Part shown: positions 49,736 to 59,846 of the stretch, piece after piece
Layout: each line of letters begins with the position of its first letter
How positions within the stretch are numbered: the stretch's first letter is position 1
Source: Nannocystis pusilla
GTDB taxonomy: Bacteria; Myxococcota_A; Polyangia; Nannocystales; Nannocystaceae
Length of the DNA: 64,000 bases
Assembly: GCF_026626665.1 (NCBI RefSeq)
Contig: NZ_JAPNKE010000002.1
Coordinates: forward strand, 11,862,001 to 11,926,000
Reading direction: 5' to 3'
The notes under the pieces: generated by a model
Seen by the model: only the letters and a program-made list of their open reading frames with translations
What the model was told of the DNA's origin: nothing
Databases searched by the model: none
Program-made: the position numbers and the translations under genes

Positions 49736-50896
49736 ATGAGAGCGATCTGCTGGCACGGCCCGCGAGATGTCCGATTGGACAGGGTGCCCGACCCCACCAT
49801 CCTCGACCCGGGCGACGCGATCGTCCGGATCACCGCGACGCGATCTGCGTCCGACCTCCACGTGTTCGACGGCTTCATGCCGACGATGAAGACCGGCGAC
49901 GTCCTCGGGCACGAGGCGATGGGCGAGGTGGTCGAGGTCGGCAAGGCGGTCACGCGGCTGCGCAGGGCGACCGCGTGGTCGTGCCGTTCGTGATCGCCTG
50001 CGGCTCGTGTTCTTCTGCAAGCGCGGCGAGCAATCCGGCTGCGACGTCAGCAACCGAACGCACGCATGGCCCGCGAGATCATGGGTCACTCGCCGGCGGG
50101 CCTGTTCGGCTACTCGCACATGATGGGCGGGTTCTGGGGCGGACAGGCCGAGTACCTGCGGGTGCCGTTCGCCGACGTAGGTCCGCTCAAGATCGAGTCG
50201 GAGCTCACCGACGAGCAGGTGCTGTTCCTGTCGGACATCTTCCCGACCGGCTATTTCACGGCGGACCTGTGCGGCATCGAGCCGGGCGACACCGTGGCGG
50301 TGGGGCTGCGGGCCGGTCGGGCAGATGACGATCCGCAGCGCCTGGATGCTGGGGGCGGGCCGGGTGGTGGCGATCGACCGCGTCCCCGAGCGCCTGCGCA
50401 TGGCCGAGGCCGGCAGGGCCGAAGTCATCAATTTCGAGGAGACGCCGGTCTAGTGATCAATTGATGGACCTGACGCGGGGTCGCGGACCCGACCGCTGCG
50501 TCGACGCGGTCGGCTGCGAGGCGCACGGCCTGGGCAGCGCGGACGCGGTGATCGACAAGGTGAAGACCGCGGTGATGATGGAGCGACCGCGCCCACGTGC
50601 TGCGCGAGGCGATCATGTGCTGCCGCAAGTTCGGTACGGTGTCGATCCCCGGCGTCTACGTGGGCGCGGTCGACAAGCTGCCGATGGGCCCGGCGATGAA
50701 CAAGGGGCTGACGTTTCGGATGGGCCAGACGCCGGTGCAGCGCTATCAGCAGCAGCTGCTGGCGAAGATCGAGGTGGGGGAGATCGATCCGTCGTTCGTC
50801 ATCACCCATCGCCTGCCGCTCGATCAGGGACCCGCGGCGTACCGGACGTTCCGCGACAAGCAGGACGGCTGCATCAAGGTCGTGCTCCGACCGTGA
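49736..50896 (+). CDS. Zinc-dependent alcohol dehydrogenase (MDR) (frameshifted)
   Basis: The start ATG at 49736 gives MRAICWHGPRDVRLDRVPDP. The catalytic-zinc part reads as SDLHVFDGFMPTMKTGDVLG, HEAMGEVVEVGKAV. The expected ICGSDLH is present but needs a compensating pair near 49845. The structural-zinc loop reads ACGSCFFCKRGEQSGCDVSN, then GHSPAGLFGYSHMMGGFWGG, GQAEYLRVPFADVGPLKIES, the cofactor site GAGPVGQMTIRSAWMLGAGR and PMGPAMNKGLTFRMGQTPVQ to the end CIKVVLRP. Shifts lie near 49970, 50020, 50320, 50450 and 50590. It resembles the glutathione-independent formaldehyde / long-loop ADH type with a GHSPAGLFGYSH stretch. Confidence 0.9.
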
Positions 50897-51053
50897 TGGC
50901 GAAGGCGCGGCGCTCGTCGTCGTGCCGATGTGCATCCTTCATGGCGGGTCGAGACGGTGGGGTGCGACGGATCGGCGCACGGTGGCGAGAAGCGAGCGGT
51001 GTTTGGCGTTCGCGCCACTCGTCGCGCAGCGCCGCGAGTGGGACCGTGGCGGC

Positions 51054-51743
51054 ATGAACATCACGTTGACCATCCCCGGGATCGATCCTCTGTGCATCGC
51101 CATGCTGCTGTACCCCGGCTTCACGATGCTCGATCTGATCGGGCCGCAGTCGGTGCTCGCCTGGGCGGGCACCACCCATCTGGTCGCCAAGACGATGGCG
51201 CCGGTCGAGAGCGACTCGGGCGCGCAGCTGCTGCCGACCTGCACCCTGGAAGACTGCCCGCGCGACCTCGACGTGCTGTTCGTGCCCGGCGGCTTCGGGA
51301 CCTTCGCGGCGATGAAGGACCCCGAGGTGCTGGCGTTCCTGGCCGACCGCGGCGCGCGGGCCGGGAGCGTGACGTCGGTGTGCTCGGCGCGCGCTGATCC
51401 CCGGCGCCGCCGGGCTGCTGCAGGGCTATCGCTCGACCACCCACTGGGCGCTGCACGACGCGTTGCCGACGTTCGGGACCATCCCGGTCAGCAGCGCGTC
51501 GTCGTCGATCGCAACCGGATCTCCGGCGGCGGCGTCACGGCCGGGATCGACTTCGGCCTGACGCTGCTGGCCCAGTTGCGCGGCGAGGAGACGGCGCGGC
51601 TCGTGCAACTGATGATGGAGTACGACCCGGCCCCGCCGTTCGCCGCCGGCACGCCGGAGCAGGCCGGACCGGCGCTGACCGAGCGCGCGCTGGCCTTGAT
51701 GAGCGCTGCGGCGCCGGCGGACGCGGCGCAGGCTCAGGCTTGA
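51054..51743 (+). CDS. DJ-1/PfpI family protein, isonitrile-hydratase-like
   Basis: The start ATG at 51054 reads MNITLTIPGIDPLCIAMLLY, PGFTMLDLIGPQSVLAWAGT. The core has DVLFVPGGFGTFAAMKDPEV and the nucleophile elbow SVCS, then (in the next frame) ALIPGAAGLLQGYRSTTHWA, LHDALPTFGTIPV, and back in frame RVVVDRNRISGGGVTAGIDF, GLTLLAQLRGEETARLVQLM. Two compensating shifts (51390 and 51495) bracket the middle. The pattern 'GGVTAGIDF.L.l.a' with 'PGF..LDliGP' is typical of isonitrile hydratase and AraC-type DJ-1 domains. It is 230 residues with no C-terminal HTH, so it is enzyme-like. Confidence 0.88.
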   Translation: MNITLTIPGIDPLCIAMLLYPGFTMLDLIGPQSVLAWAGTTHLVAKTMAPVESDSGAQLLPTCTLEDCPRDLDVLFVPGGFGTFAAMKDPEVLAFLADRGARAGSVTSVCSARADPRRRRAAAGLSLDHPLGAARRVADVRDHPGQQRVVVDRNRISGGGVTAGIDFGLTLLAQLRGEETARLVQLMMEYDPAPPFAAGTPEQAGPALTERALALMSAAAPADAAQAQA

Positions 51744-52162
51744 TGCGCGGGCACAAGTCGGTCGGTTCGATTCGCGAGCTCGCCTCGCAGATCGGCCTGT
51801 TCGATGGCGTCGCGGAATGCTCCGCGGCGGTGGAGCGAGGCGGGTAGGGCGGCGGTGGGCGCGGTGGCAGGATCGCCGTGGCGACGCCGCCGCCGGGAAA
51901 TGAGGGCAGACGTGGCCCGACGTGGGACCTCCGCGGACTTGCGCCGGCGTCGCGAGGCTCACGCGTCGCGGAGGAGGCGCGGCCGCGAATGTGGGCAGCG
52001 GCCGATCGGGCGTGGCGTCCACCACACGACCGCGGCAGGGCGCGCCCTGGCGCTGGTACGTGCCAACTGGCGCACGGTCCGCGCGGCGACGGCGACGACG
52101 CGTGTCAAAGTTGGGCGGGCCCGCGGCGCGCGACCTGGCGCGCGGTCGCGGGAGGGGCGGTT
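51744..52162. other. Intergenic stretch, nothing recognised
   Basis: About 420 bases upstream of the transpeptidase gene. No family, hairpin-family copy or promoter motif is recognised. The ribosome-binding site GGAGGGG at 52151-52157 belongs to the next gene. Confidence 0.4.
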
Positions 52163-54028
52163 ATGTCGATACGTGCTCTCGGCCACTATGTGCATAGTCG
52201 CCGCGCCGCGCTCGTGCTCGGGCTGGCGGCGCTGGGCGGGTGCGTCGGGGCGGACGACGCCGCCGAGGCGCTGCCGGACGCCATCCTGCCCGACGACGCG
52301 AGCGCGCCGATCGCAGGTCCGAGCCCGGCGTTCCACGGCGGCGTGGTGACCACGACCGAGCGGCTGGCGGCCGAGGCCGGCGCGTCGATCCTCGCCGCCG
52401 GCGGCAACGCGATCGACGCGGCGGTGGCGGTGCACTTCGTGCTCAACGTCGTCGAGCCGCAGTCGTCGGGCCTCGGCGGCGGCGGGTTCGCGATGATCCA
52501 CCTGGCCGGCTGGGCGCCCGAGGAGACGGTGGTCGTCGACTTCCGCGAGACCGCGCCGGCCGGGGCGACCCCGGGATGTTCGCCGGCGAGCACTCGGCCG
52601 ACGTCGAGTCGTCGAGCGGCTACGCGGTCGGGGTGCCGGGGCGCTCAAGGGCATGGCGTACGCGCTGCAGCGCTACGGCACGCGCAGCCTCGGCGAGCTG
52701 CTGGAGCCGGCGATCGCGGCCGCCGGCCAGGGCTTCGCGGTCAGCAAGCGACTGGCCGAAGAGACAGGTTCGTCGCGGCTCGAGCCCGAGCTCGGCGACG
52801 CGGCCTACGACGAGGCGCGCAAGGTGTTCCGCCCGGGCGGCGGGGCCCTCGCGGAGGGCGACCTGCTGGTCCAGGCGGACCTGGCGCGGACCTTCGCGCT
52901 GATCCAGCAGCACGGCCTCGCCGCGTTCTACGACCGCGATCACGCGGCGGGGATCGCCCGGGCGATCGTGGCGACCCAGCTGGCCACCCGCTCGGACAAC
53001 GCCGGCGGCAAGGTCGCATGACCTGCGCGGACCTCGAGGCCTACGAGGTGCGCACGCGCAGGCCGCTCGTCCGCAGCTATCACGGCTACGAGGTGGTGAC
53101 GACGCCGCCGCCGTCTTCGGGCGGGGTGGCGGTGCTGCAGATGCTGGGGATGCTGGAGCGCTTCGACCTCGGCGGCGACGGCTTCGAGTTCGGCGCCGCC
53201 GCGACCCTGAACGTGATGATGGAGGCGATGCGCCTGGCGTTCGCCGACCGCGCTGTGGCTCGGCGATCCCGACCACGCGTACGTGCCCGCCGCGGGGCTG
53301 TTGATCCGGACTACCTCGATCGCGCTCGGCGCTGATCGCCGCGGGCAGACGACGCAAGCGCGTCTCGGCCGGCGATCCGCGGCCGTTCCAGCCGGAGCCG
53401 CCGGGCCTCGGCCAGGCGCTGACGACGCTGACGAGCGAGCGCGAGGGCGCCGACACCACGCACTTCACGGTGATCGACGACGACGGCAACGCGGTCAGCG
53501 TGTCGAGCACGATCGAGCGATTGTGGAGCACCGGCCTGATGGTCCCGGGCTTCGGCTTCATGCTCAACAATCAGCCGACGAGCTTCAACGACGCGCCGCG
53601 GGCCAGCAGCGCGCCCTACGACCCGGGGGCCAACGACGTCGCGCCGGGCAAGCGCCCGCGCGCCAGCATCTCGCCGATGATGCTGTTCCTCGACGGCGAG
53701 CTGGTGGCCGCCTACGGCTCGCCGGGCAGGACCGGCATCATCGGCGCGCTCCCGCAGGTGACGCTCAACTTGATCGATCACCGGCGCTCGCTGCAGTCGT
53801 CGATCGCGGCGCCGCGGATCGCGCTGAGCAGCGCGAGCAGCTTGGCGGACACCGAGATCGAGGCCGGCTTCGGCGGCTCGGTGCGCGCGGCGCTGGAGCG
53901 CCTCGGCTACGCGTTCGTCGACGTGCGGGACATCGGCGCGGTCCAGGCGGTGGTGACCTACCCGCTGAGCGGAATCAGATGGCGCCGCCGACCCGCGGCG
54001 GATCGGCGGGGTCGTCGGCCTGCCGTGA
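52163..54028 (+). CDS. ggt: Gamma-glutamyltranspeptidase, lipoprotein (frameshifted)
   Basis: The start ATG at 52163 follows GGAGGGG. Signal SIRALGHYVHSRRAALVLGL leads to AALGGC, a lipobox. The enzyme opens GVVTTTERLAAEAGASILAA, GGNAIDAAVAVHFVLNVVEP, SSGLGGGGFAMIHL, then VDFRETAP, YAVGVPGALKGMAYALQRYG, DLEAYEVRTRRPLVRSYHGY, TTPPPSSGGVAVLQMLGMLE, and the autocleavage site with the catalytic Thr in EGADTTHFTVIDDDGNAVSV, ending VTYPLSG...GGVVGLP with TGA at 54026-54028. About 620 residues, the normal precursor length. Shifts lie near 52570, 52645, 53015, 53255, 53330 and 53980. It cleaves gamma-glutamyl compounds such as glutathione outside the cytoplasm. Confidence 0.92.
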
Positions 54029-54060
54029 GCGCGCGGCGTCGTGGTATAGGCGATCCCGCG

Positions 54061-55249
54061 ATGCCCGGCGCCCGCGACCTCGAGGTCCACCTGCGCGCTC
54101 GTCGGCGGCCTTGGCCCCGGCGACGAGCTGGCGCCGGGGCTGCGCCTCGCCGAGGTCACCACCGAGTGCGGTCCGCGCCTGACCTTCGAGACAGGCGACG
54201 CGCGTCCACGTCGAGGTCGCGCGCCTGATTCCCGGCCGCCGCAGCGCGGTGCAGACGCGGCGGCTCGGGCCGTCGTATCGCTTCGACGCGGCGGTCGCGG
54301 CGGACGGGCGCGCGCTCGGGGTCGCGGTCTGCCGCGCGGTGGCCACGGCCGCGGCGGCCCGCGAGGAGGCGGTGCTGGCGGCGCTGGCCCGCGACGCCGA
54401 GATGGCCGAAGAGACAGGTGACGAGCCGGGCGCGCGGGTGCGCGCGGTGACCGTCGAGCGCCTGCTCGAGCGCGCCGAGGGCGGCCGCTACTACACCGTG
54501 ACGCCGTACGTGGGCTGCCTGATCGGCTGCAGGTTCTGCTACGCGCAGTCGCACGTGGCCGAGACGCGGGCGCTCCTGGGCCTTCCGCCGGCGCCGTGGG
54601 CTCGTACGTCGACGTGCGGTCAACGCGCCAGGTGCTGGCGGCCGAGCTGAAGACGGTGACACCGGCGCCGATCGAGTTCGCGCGGTGGTCAGCGACCCGT
54701 ACCACGCGATCGAGCGCCGGCACGAGTTGACGCGGCGGATGCTGCTGGCGCTGCGCGACGCGCGGTGGCAGACGGGGGTGCTGCCCGACCCGCGCGGCGC
54801 GATCGAGCGCGACCTCGACGTCTTGCCGGCGATCGCCAATGCGTGGGCGGGGATCTCGATCCCCACGCTCGACGACGCCGCCCGTCGCCACTTCGAGCCG
54901 CGCGCGGCCAGCATCCCGGCCCGGCTGGCGGCGCTCGCGGCGTGCAAGGCGGCCGGGCTGCGCACGTTTGCGATCGTGCAGCCGCTGCTGCCGGGACCTG
55001 TGGACGCGCTGGCCGACGCGCTGGCCGAGCGCGCGGGATCGGTGCGCATCGACGTGCTGCACGGGGTCGAGGGGGCGACGCAGGAGTTCGCCGACCCGCG
55101 CTGGGCCGCCGCGGGGTCGAGGCGTGGCACGCGAGCAGGCCGCGGCGTTGACCGCGGCGCTGCGCGAGCGCGGGGTCGCTGTGGTCCGGCGAGCTGCCGC
55201 CCGGCTCGCGGAATCGAACCGCGAGCGCGAGCCGGCCGCGCCGGTCTGA
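54061..55249 (+). CDS. Radical SAM protein (frameshifted)
   Basis: The start ATG at 54061 gives MPGARDLEVHLRALVGGLGP and, after shifts, GDELAPGLRLAEVTTECGPR. The second part holds the 4Fe-4S motif CxxxCxxC in VTPYVGCLIGCRFCYAQSHV, then SYVDVRVNAPQVLAAELKTV, VVSDPYHAIERRHELTRRML, WAGISIPTLDDAARRHFEPR and AACKAAGLRTFAIVQPLLPG. The layout is like the SPL-type radical SAM proteins that handle nucleic-acid or unknown substrates. Shifts lie near 54095, 54200, 54600, 54685 and 55120. It ends at 55249 (REREPAAPV) or slightly later in another frame. The Ser/Thr kinase gene starts 14 bases downstream. Confidence 0.82.
55201..55235. repeat. Nested inverted repeat at the end of the radical SAM gene
   Basis: CCGGCTCGCG (55201-55210) pairs perfectly with CGCGAGCCGG (55226-55235). 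An inner set GCTCGCGG / CCGCGAGC (55204-55211 / 55219-55226) is an alternative 8-bp stem. It may be a terminator or attenuator between the two genes, or just coding constraint. Confidence 0.4.
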
Positions 55250-55263
55250 TAGCATCCGGGGCG

Positions 55264-57040
<1,777 letters not shown>

Positions 57041-57051
57041 GACCGAACGGG

Positions 57052-57069
57052 CATGTCCCTCGGGACATG
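57052..57069. repeat. Hairpin-family element, CATGTCC / GGACATG with CTCG loop
   Basis: CATGTCC (57052-57058), loop CTCG, GGACATG (57063-57069): a perfect 7-bp stem, here between the kinase and the AgmX-like gene, followed by the AT-rich GAAAATTTG. Confidence 0.65.
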
Positions 57070-57189
57070 TCCGAAAATTTGTCGTCGACGCTCGCGGCCC
57101 GCGGGCTGTCGACACGCGACGGTCCGCGAGACCACCGGCTCGCCGCGCGGAAAATCCGCGCGCGGTCCGACAGGGTCGGTGCTTCCGTC

Positions 57190-57684
57190 GCCTGCGAGAA
57201 GGGTAAGATCACGCCGCGATTTCCCCTCGCTCCGGCTCGCGCTCGCCTCGGTCCTGCTCCTGCACATCGTGCAAGAGGAGGCGGAGTCGAGCCGCCGGCG
57301 AGCGCCGACGCCGGTGAAAGGCCGCGCCCGCCGAGGCCGAGGCGCCCGCGGCCGCCGAGGAGGAGGAGTCGCCGTACTCGACGTCGCCAACTTCAACCGC
57401 AACGTCGAGGCGCACGCCGGCGAGATCGTCGCCTGCTACAAGGACACGGCGGGCAAGGCCCCGACGCGCCGACCGGGCGGGTCAAGGCGACGATCGTGGT
57501 CGACGGCGACGGCAAGGTCAAGAAGACCACCTTCGACCCGCAGCGCAGCACGCTCAAGCACGACGCATTGTTCGCCTGCATGCAGGAGAAGATCGGCGCC
57601 TGGAAGTTCAACATCACCCTGAACGGCGCCGACTCGCCGATGCCGTACACCTTCGACCTGACGTCCGGCGCGCTGCCGTCGTGA
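57190..57684 (+). CDS. AgmX/PglI C-terminal-like protein (frameshifted N-terminus)
   Basis: The clean part is VANFNRNVEAHAGEIVACYK, DTAGKAPDAPTGRVKATIVV, DGDGKVKKTTFDPQRSTLKH, DALFACMQEKIGAWKFNITL, then PMPYTFDLTSGALPS, stop TGA at 57682-57684. The pattern 'I..CY......G.v.v...V...G.v......S....d.l..C.......W.F' is that of the AgmX/PglI C-terminal domain of myxobacterial adventurous-gliding proteins. Upstream, several frames are needed: a hydrophobic LRLALASVLLLHIV and an acidic linker AEAEAPAAAEEEESPY. The start is uncertain (about 57190). It may be a membrane-anchored partner of a motility or export machine, by family only. Confidence 0.6.
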   Translation, partial: ACEKGKITPRFPLAPARARLGPAPAHRARGGGVEPPASADAGERPRPPRPRRPRPPRRRSRRTRRRQLQPQRRGARRRDRRLLQGHGGQGPDAPTGRVKATIVVDGDGKVKKTTFDPQRSTLKHDALFACMQEKIGAWKFNITLNGADSPMPYTFDLTSGALPS

Positions 57685-57689
57685 TTCGA

Positions 57690-57711
57690 GCCCTGTCCGC
57701 GGGGACAGGGC
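57690..57711. terminator. Bidirectional hairpin terminator between convergent genes
   Basis: GCCCTGTCC (57690-57698), loop GCGG, GGACAGGGC (57703-57711): a perfect 9-bp stem. It starts 6 bases after the AgmX-like stop and 18 bases from the stop of the minus-strand DUF4874/4832 gene. The core TGTCC/GGACA is the same as in the dispersed hairpins. Confidence 0.8.
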
Positions 57712-57728
57712 GCTTCAGACAGGTGTGA

Positions 57729-59335
57729 TCAATCGACGGTGAAGCTCGCCTCGAACCAGTTGACGCCGCCGTCCCACGCGACGCCGGTGTCGTTGGCGAG
57801 GCGGATCGCCTGGCGCGGGTCGCCGGCGAGGCTCGGGCGGATCGGCGAGGCGCAGGCCGATCCGGTACATCCCGGCCGGAAGGTCGGCGGGCAGGACGGC
57901 GTCGACGCACACGGTCTGCGTCTCGCCGGGCTGCAGGGTGCGCAGGTCGAAGTCGACGGCGGGGACGTCGACGCGCGTCGGGCCGTCGAACACGAGCACC
58001 AGCGGGCGCGGGTTGACGGGCGCGGCGAAGCCGTCGTTGACGAGCTCGAGCGCGACCGGCGGCGCGCCGCCAGGCTGCCGCTGCCCCAGCGCAACGCGGG
58101 CTGGCGGAGGCGGTAGCCGAGGCGGCAGGCGATCTCGGCGAAGCAGCCGTCCTGCTGCCAGCCCTCGAGGACCTCCTCCGTGTACGCCAGATTGAGGTGC
58201 GTCCAGTGGTGGAGCGCCAACTCGGCCAGCGCCGAGGGGCACTCCGAGCGCGGCGGATTCACGGCGCAGGTCTCGCCGCCGACCGGCACGAACGCCGAGT
58301 CGGCGACCGCGTAGTCTTTTCGCCGGGCTCCTGGTAGGTGCCGAAGTCGTCGTCGGAGGCGAGGAAGCAGTCGTTGACGTGACCGACGCGGGCCATGGCG
58401 CTGCCGTCGTGGGCCGTGTCCGCGGTCAGCGGGCCGCCGTAGGCCTGCTGCTTGAACGAGGGCCGGCGCACCGAGACGGTCCGCTCGGGCGGCAAGGCGG
58501 CCAGCAGGGCGTCGAGGATCTGTTTGCGCGGACCGGGCGCGTCGAGGCCGTGCATCGAGCCGTGCCACTCGCCCCACAGGCCGACGAAGCCGGCCTGCAG
58601 GGTGAGGATCACGTCGGCGTGCTCCTGCAGCAGCGGCGCAAGCTGCTCGATGTGTTCGAGGATCCGCTCGAGCTCGGCGTCGGGCTCGTTCTCCGCGTTG
58701 GAATAGTGAAAGCGCGGACGACCTTCATGCCGTGCTCTCGCACGAGGTCGAAGCTGGCGGCGATCTCGGCGAGCACGTCGGCGTCGAGCGGGGCGTCGCG
58801 GTACTCGGGCAGCAGCACCTGGCCGTAGACGACCGAGAAGCCGCTGGCGGCGTGGTTGTCGAGGATGCCGCCGTCGAGGGTGCGCAGGTTGGTGAAGCCG
58901 TGGAAGCCGCGCTCGGGGTTGACGATCGCGCAGGCCGGCGAGTCCGACGGGTCGTCGCCGGCGCTGAACAGCGCCGGGGCGAGCGCGAACTGCTGCACGC
59001 CGGAGCCCTCGCCGAGCGGGCAGGCGAGGCCGGGGCTGCCGGTGTCGGTGTCGGTCGCGGAGGGATCGTCGCTCGTGGTCGTCGACGCGTCGGTGGTGCC
59101 GACCGAGGTCGAGCCGGAGGTCGTGCTCGTCGAGCTCGTCGGGGTGGGATCCGCCGGGCCGTCGGTCGGATCGGTGCTCGCCGCGGTCGTCGCGTCCGTG
59201 GCTGGCCCTGCCGTGGCCGTGGTGGCGTCCGTGGCGGCTCCCGTCGCTCCGTCGGTCGAGCCGTCGCCGCCCTGGCAGGCGGACGAGGTCAGGGCGCCGA
59301 GCAAGAGCAGCGAGAGCGGTCGGGGACGTCGACAT
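57729..59335 (-). CDS. Lipoprotein with DUF4874 and DUF4832 domains (frameshifted)
   Basis: The start ATG at 59335 and an early shift give a signal read as PLSLLLLGALTSSACQGGDG, then a Thr/Ser/Asp/Pro linker (TTAASTDPTDGPADPTPTSS). DUF4874 opens ACAIVNPERGFHGFTNLRTL, then FSVVYGQVLLPEYRDAPLDA, ASFDLVREHGMKVVRAFTIP, TLQAGFVGLWGEWHGSMHGL. DUF4832 follows: RVGHVNDCFLASDDDFGTYQ, FVPVGGETCAVNPPRSECPS, LALHHWTHLNLAYTEEVLEG, and a final beta domain VDVPAVDFDLRTLQPGETQT to VNWFEASFTVD. These paired domains look like a TIM-barrel glycosidase plus accessory domain, but their activity is unproven. Shifts lie near 59310, 58715, 58325, 58075 and 57860. Confidence 0.83.
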
Positions 59336-59846
59336 GTCGGGCACGATAGCCGACGCCCCGCGGCAGTGGGACGCCGGCCCGCGGTCGAGCTCGCCGGCCC
59401 ACCAGCCCGAGACGCCGGGGTCGGCGTGGGTCTCGCTCGGCGACGCCGTATGTCCGAAGAGACAGGTCGGGAGCGCGGGCGAGCGAGGCGCGGCGTGACC
59501 GACGGGACCGGCGCGTCGGAGCATGTCTTTCGGGACATGTTCTTCGATTCAGGTCGTTCGACGCCTCGCCGTCGGTCCGCGGCGAGGGGCGGCGAACGAT
59601 CGTCCGCTCAATCGGCGGACACCTGTTACGCGGCCGCAATGGCGACACCACGGCCGGCGCCCGCGAGAGCCGGATGCGCGTCCGGGCAGTGCGAGGATGT
59701 GTCCGCAGTCGCACCCGCGCGGCCGTCGCCGACCGGCTGAGCCTGCTCGAATGACGATTGTCGCGCTCGACTCCGCGCCGCGATCGTCTGCGCAGGACGA
59801 GGCACGAATGCCGCGACCGCGGCGGTCTCCAGATTATCCTCAGGGC
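59336..59846. other. Divergent intergenic stretch with a TTCG-loop hairpin
   Basis: About 510 bases between the DUF4874/4832 lipoprotein start and the giant sensor start. It contains the hairpin at 59522-59539. An in-frame ATG at 59751 could extend the sensor upstream by 32 residues. Confidence 0.45.
59522..59539. repeat. Hairpin-family element, CATGTCT / GGACATG with TTCG loop
   Basis: CATGTCT (59522-59528), loop TTCG, GGACATG (59533-59539), with one G-T pair next to the loop. It is the only copy placed between two divergent starts. Confidence 0.6.

Noticed and set aside
49836..49870. Alcohol dehydrogenase apparently lacking the catalytic-zinc cysteine
   Set aside because: The neighbouring frame reads ICG at this place, so a one-base insertion/deletion pair hides a normal ICGSDLH motif.
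52750..54420. Shared string TGGCCGAAGAGACAGG at about 52755 and 54406
   Set aside because: Both lie in coding sequence for the same short peptide (AEETG); a chance match in high-GC codons is enough.
55195..55240. tRNA-like T-arm GGTTCGATTCC on the minus strand
   Set aside because: The outer stem lies directly around it with no room for D and anticodon arms, so it is a simple nested hairpin.
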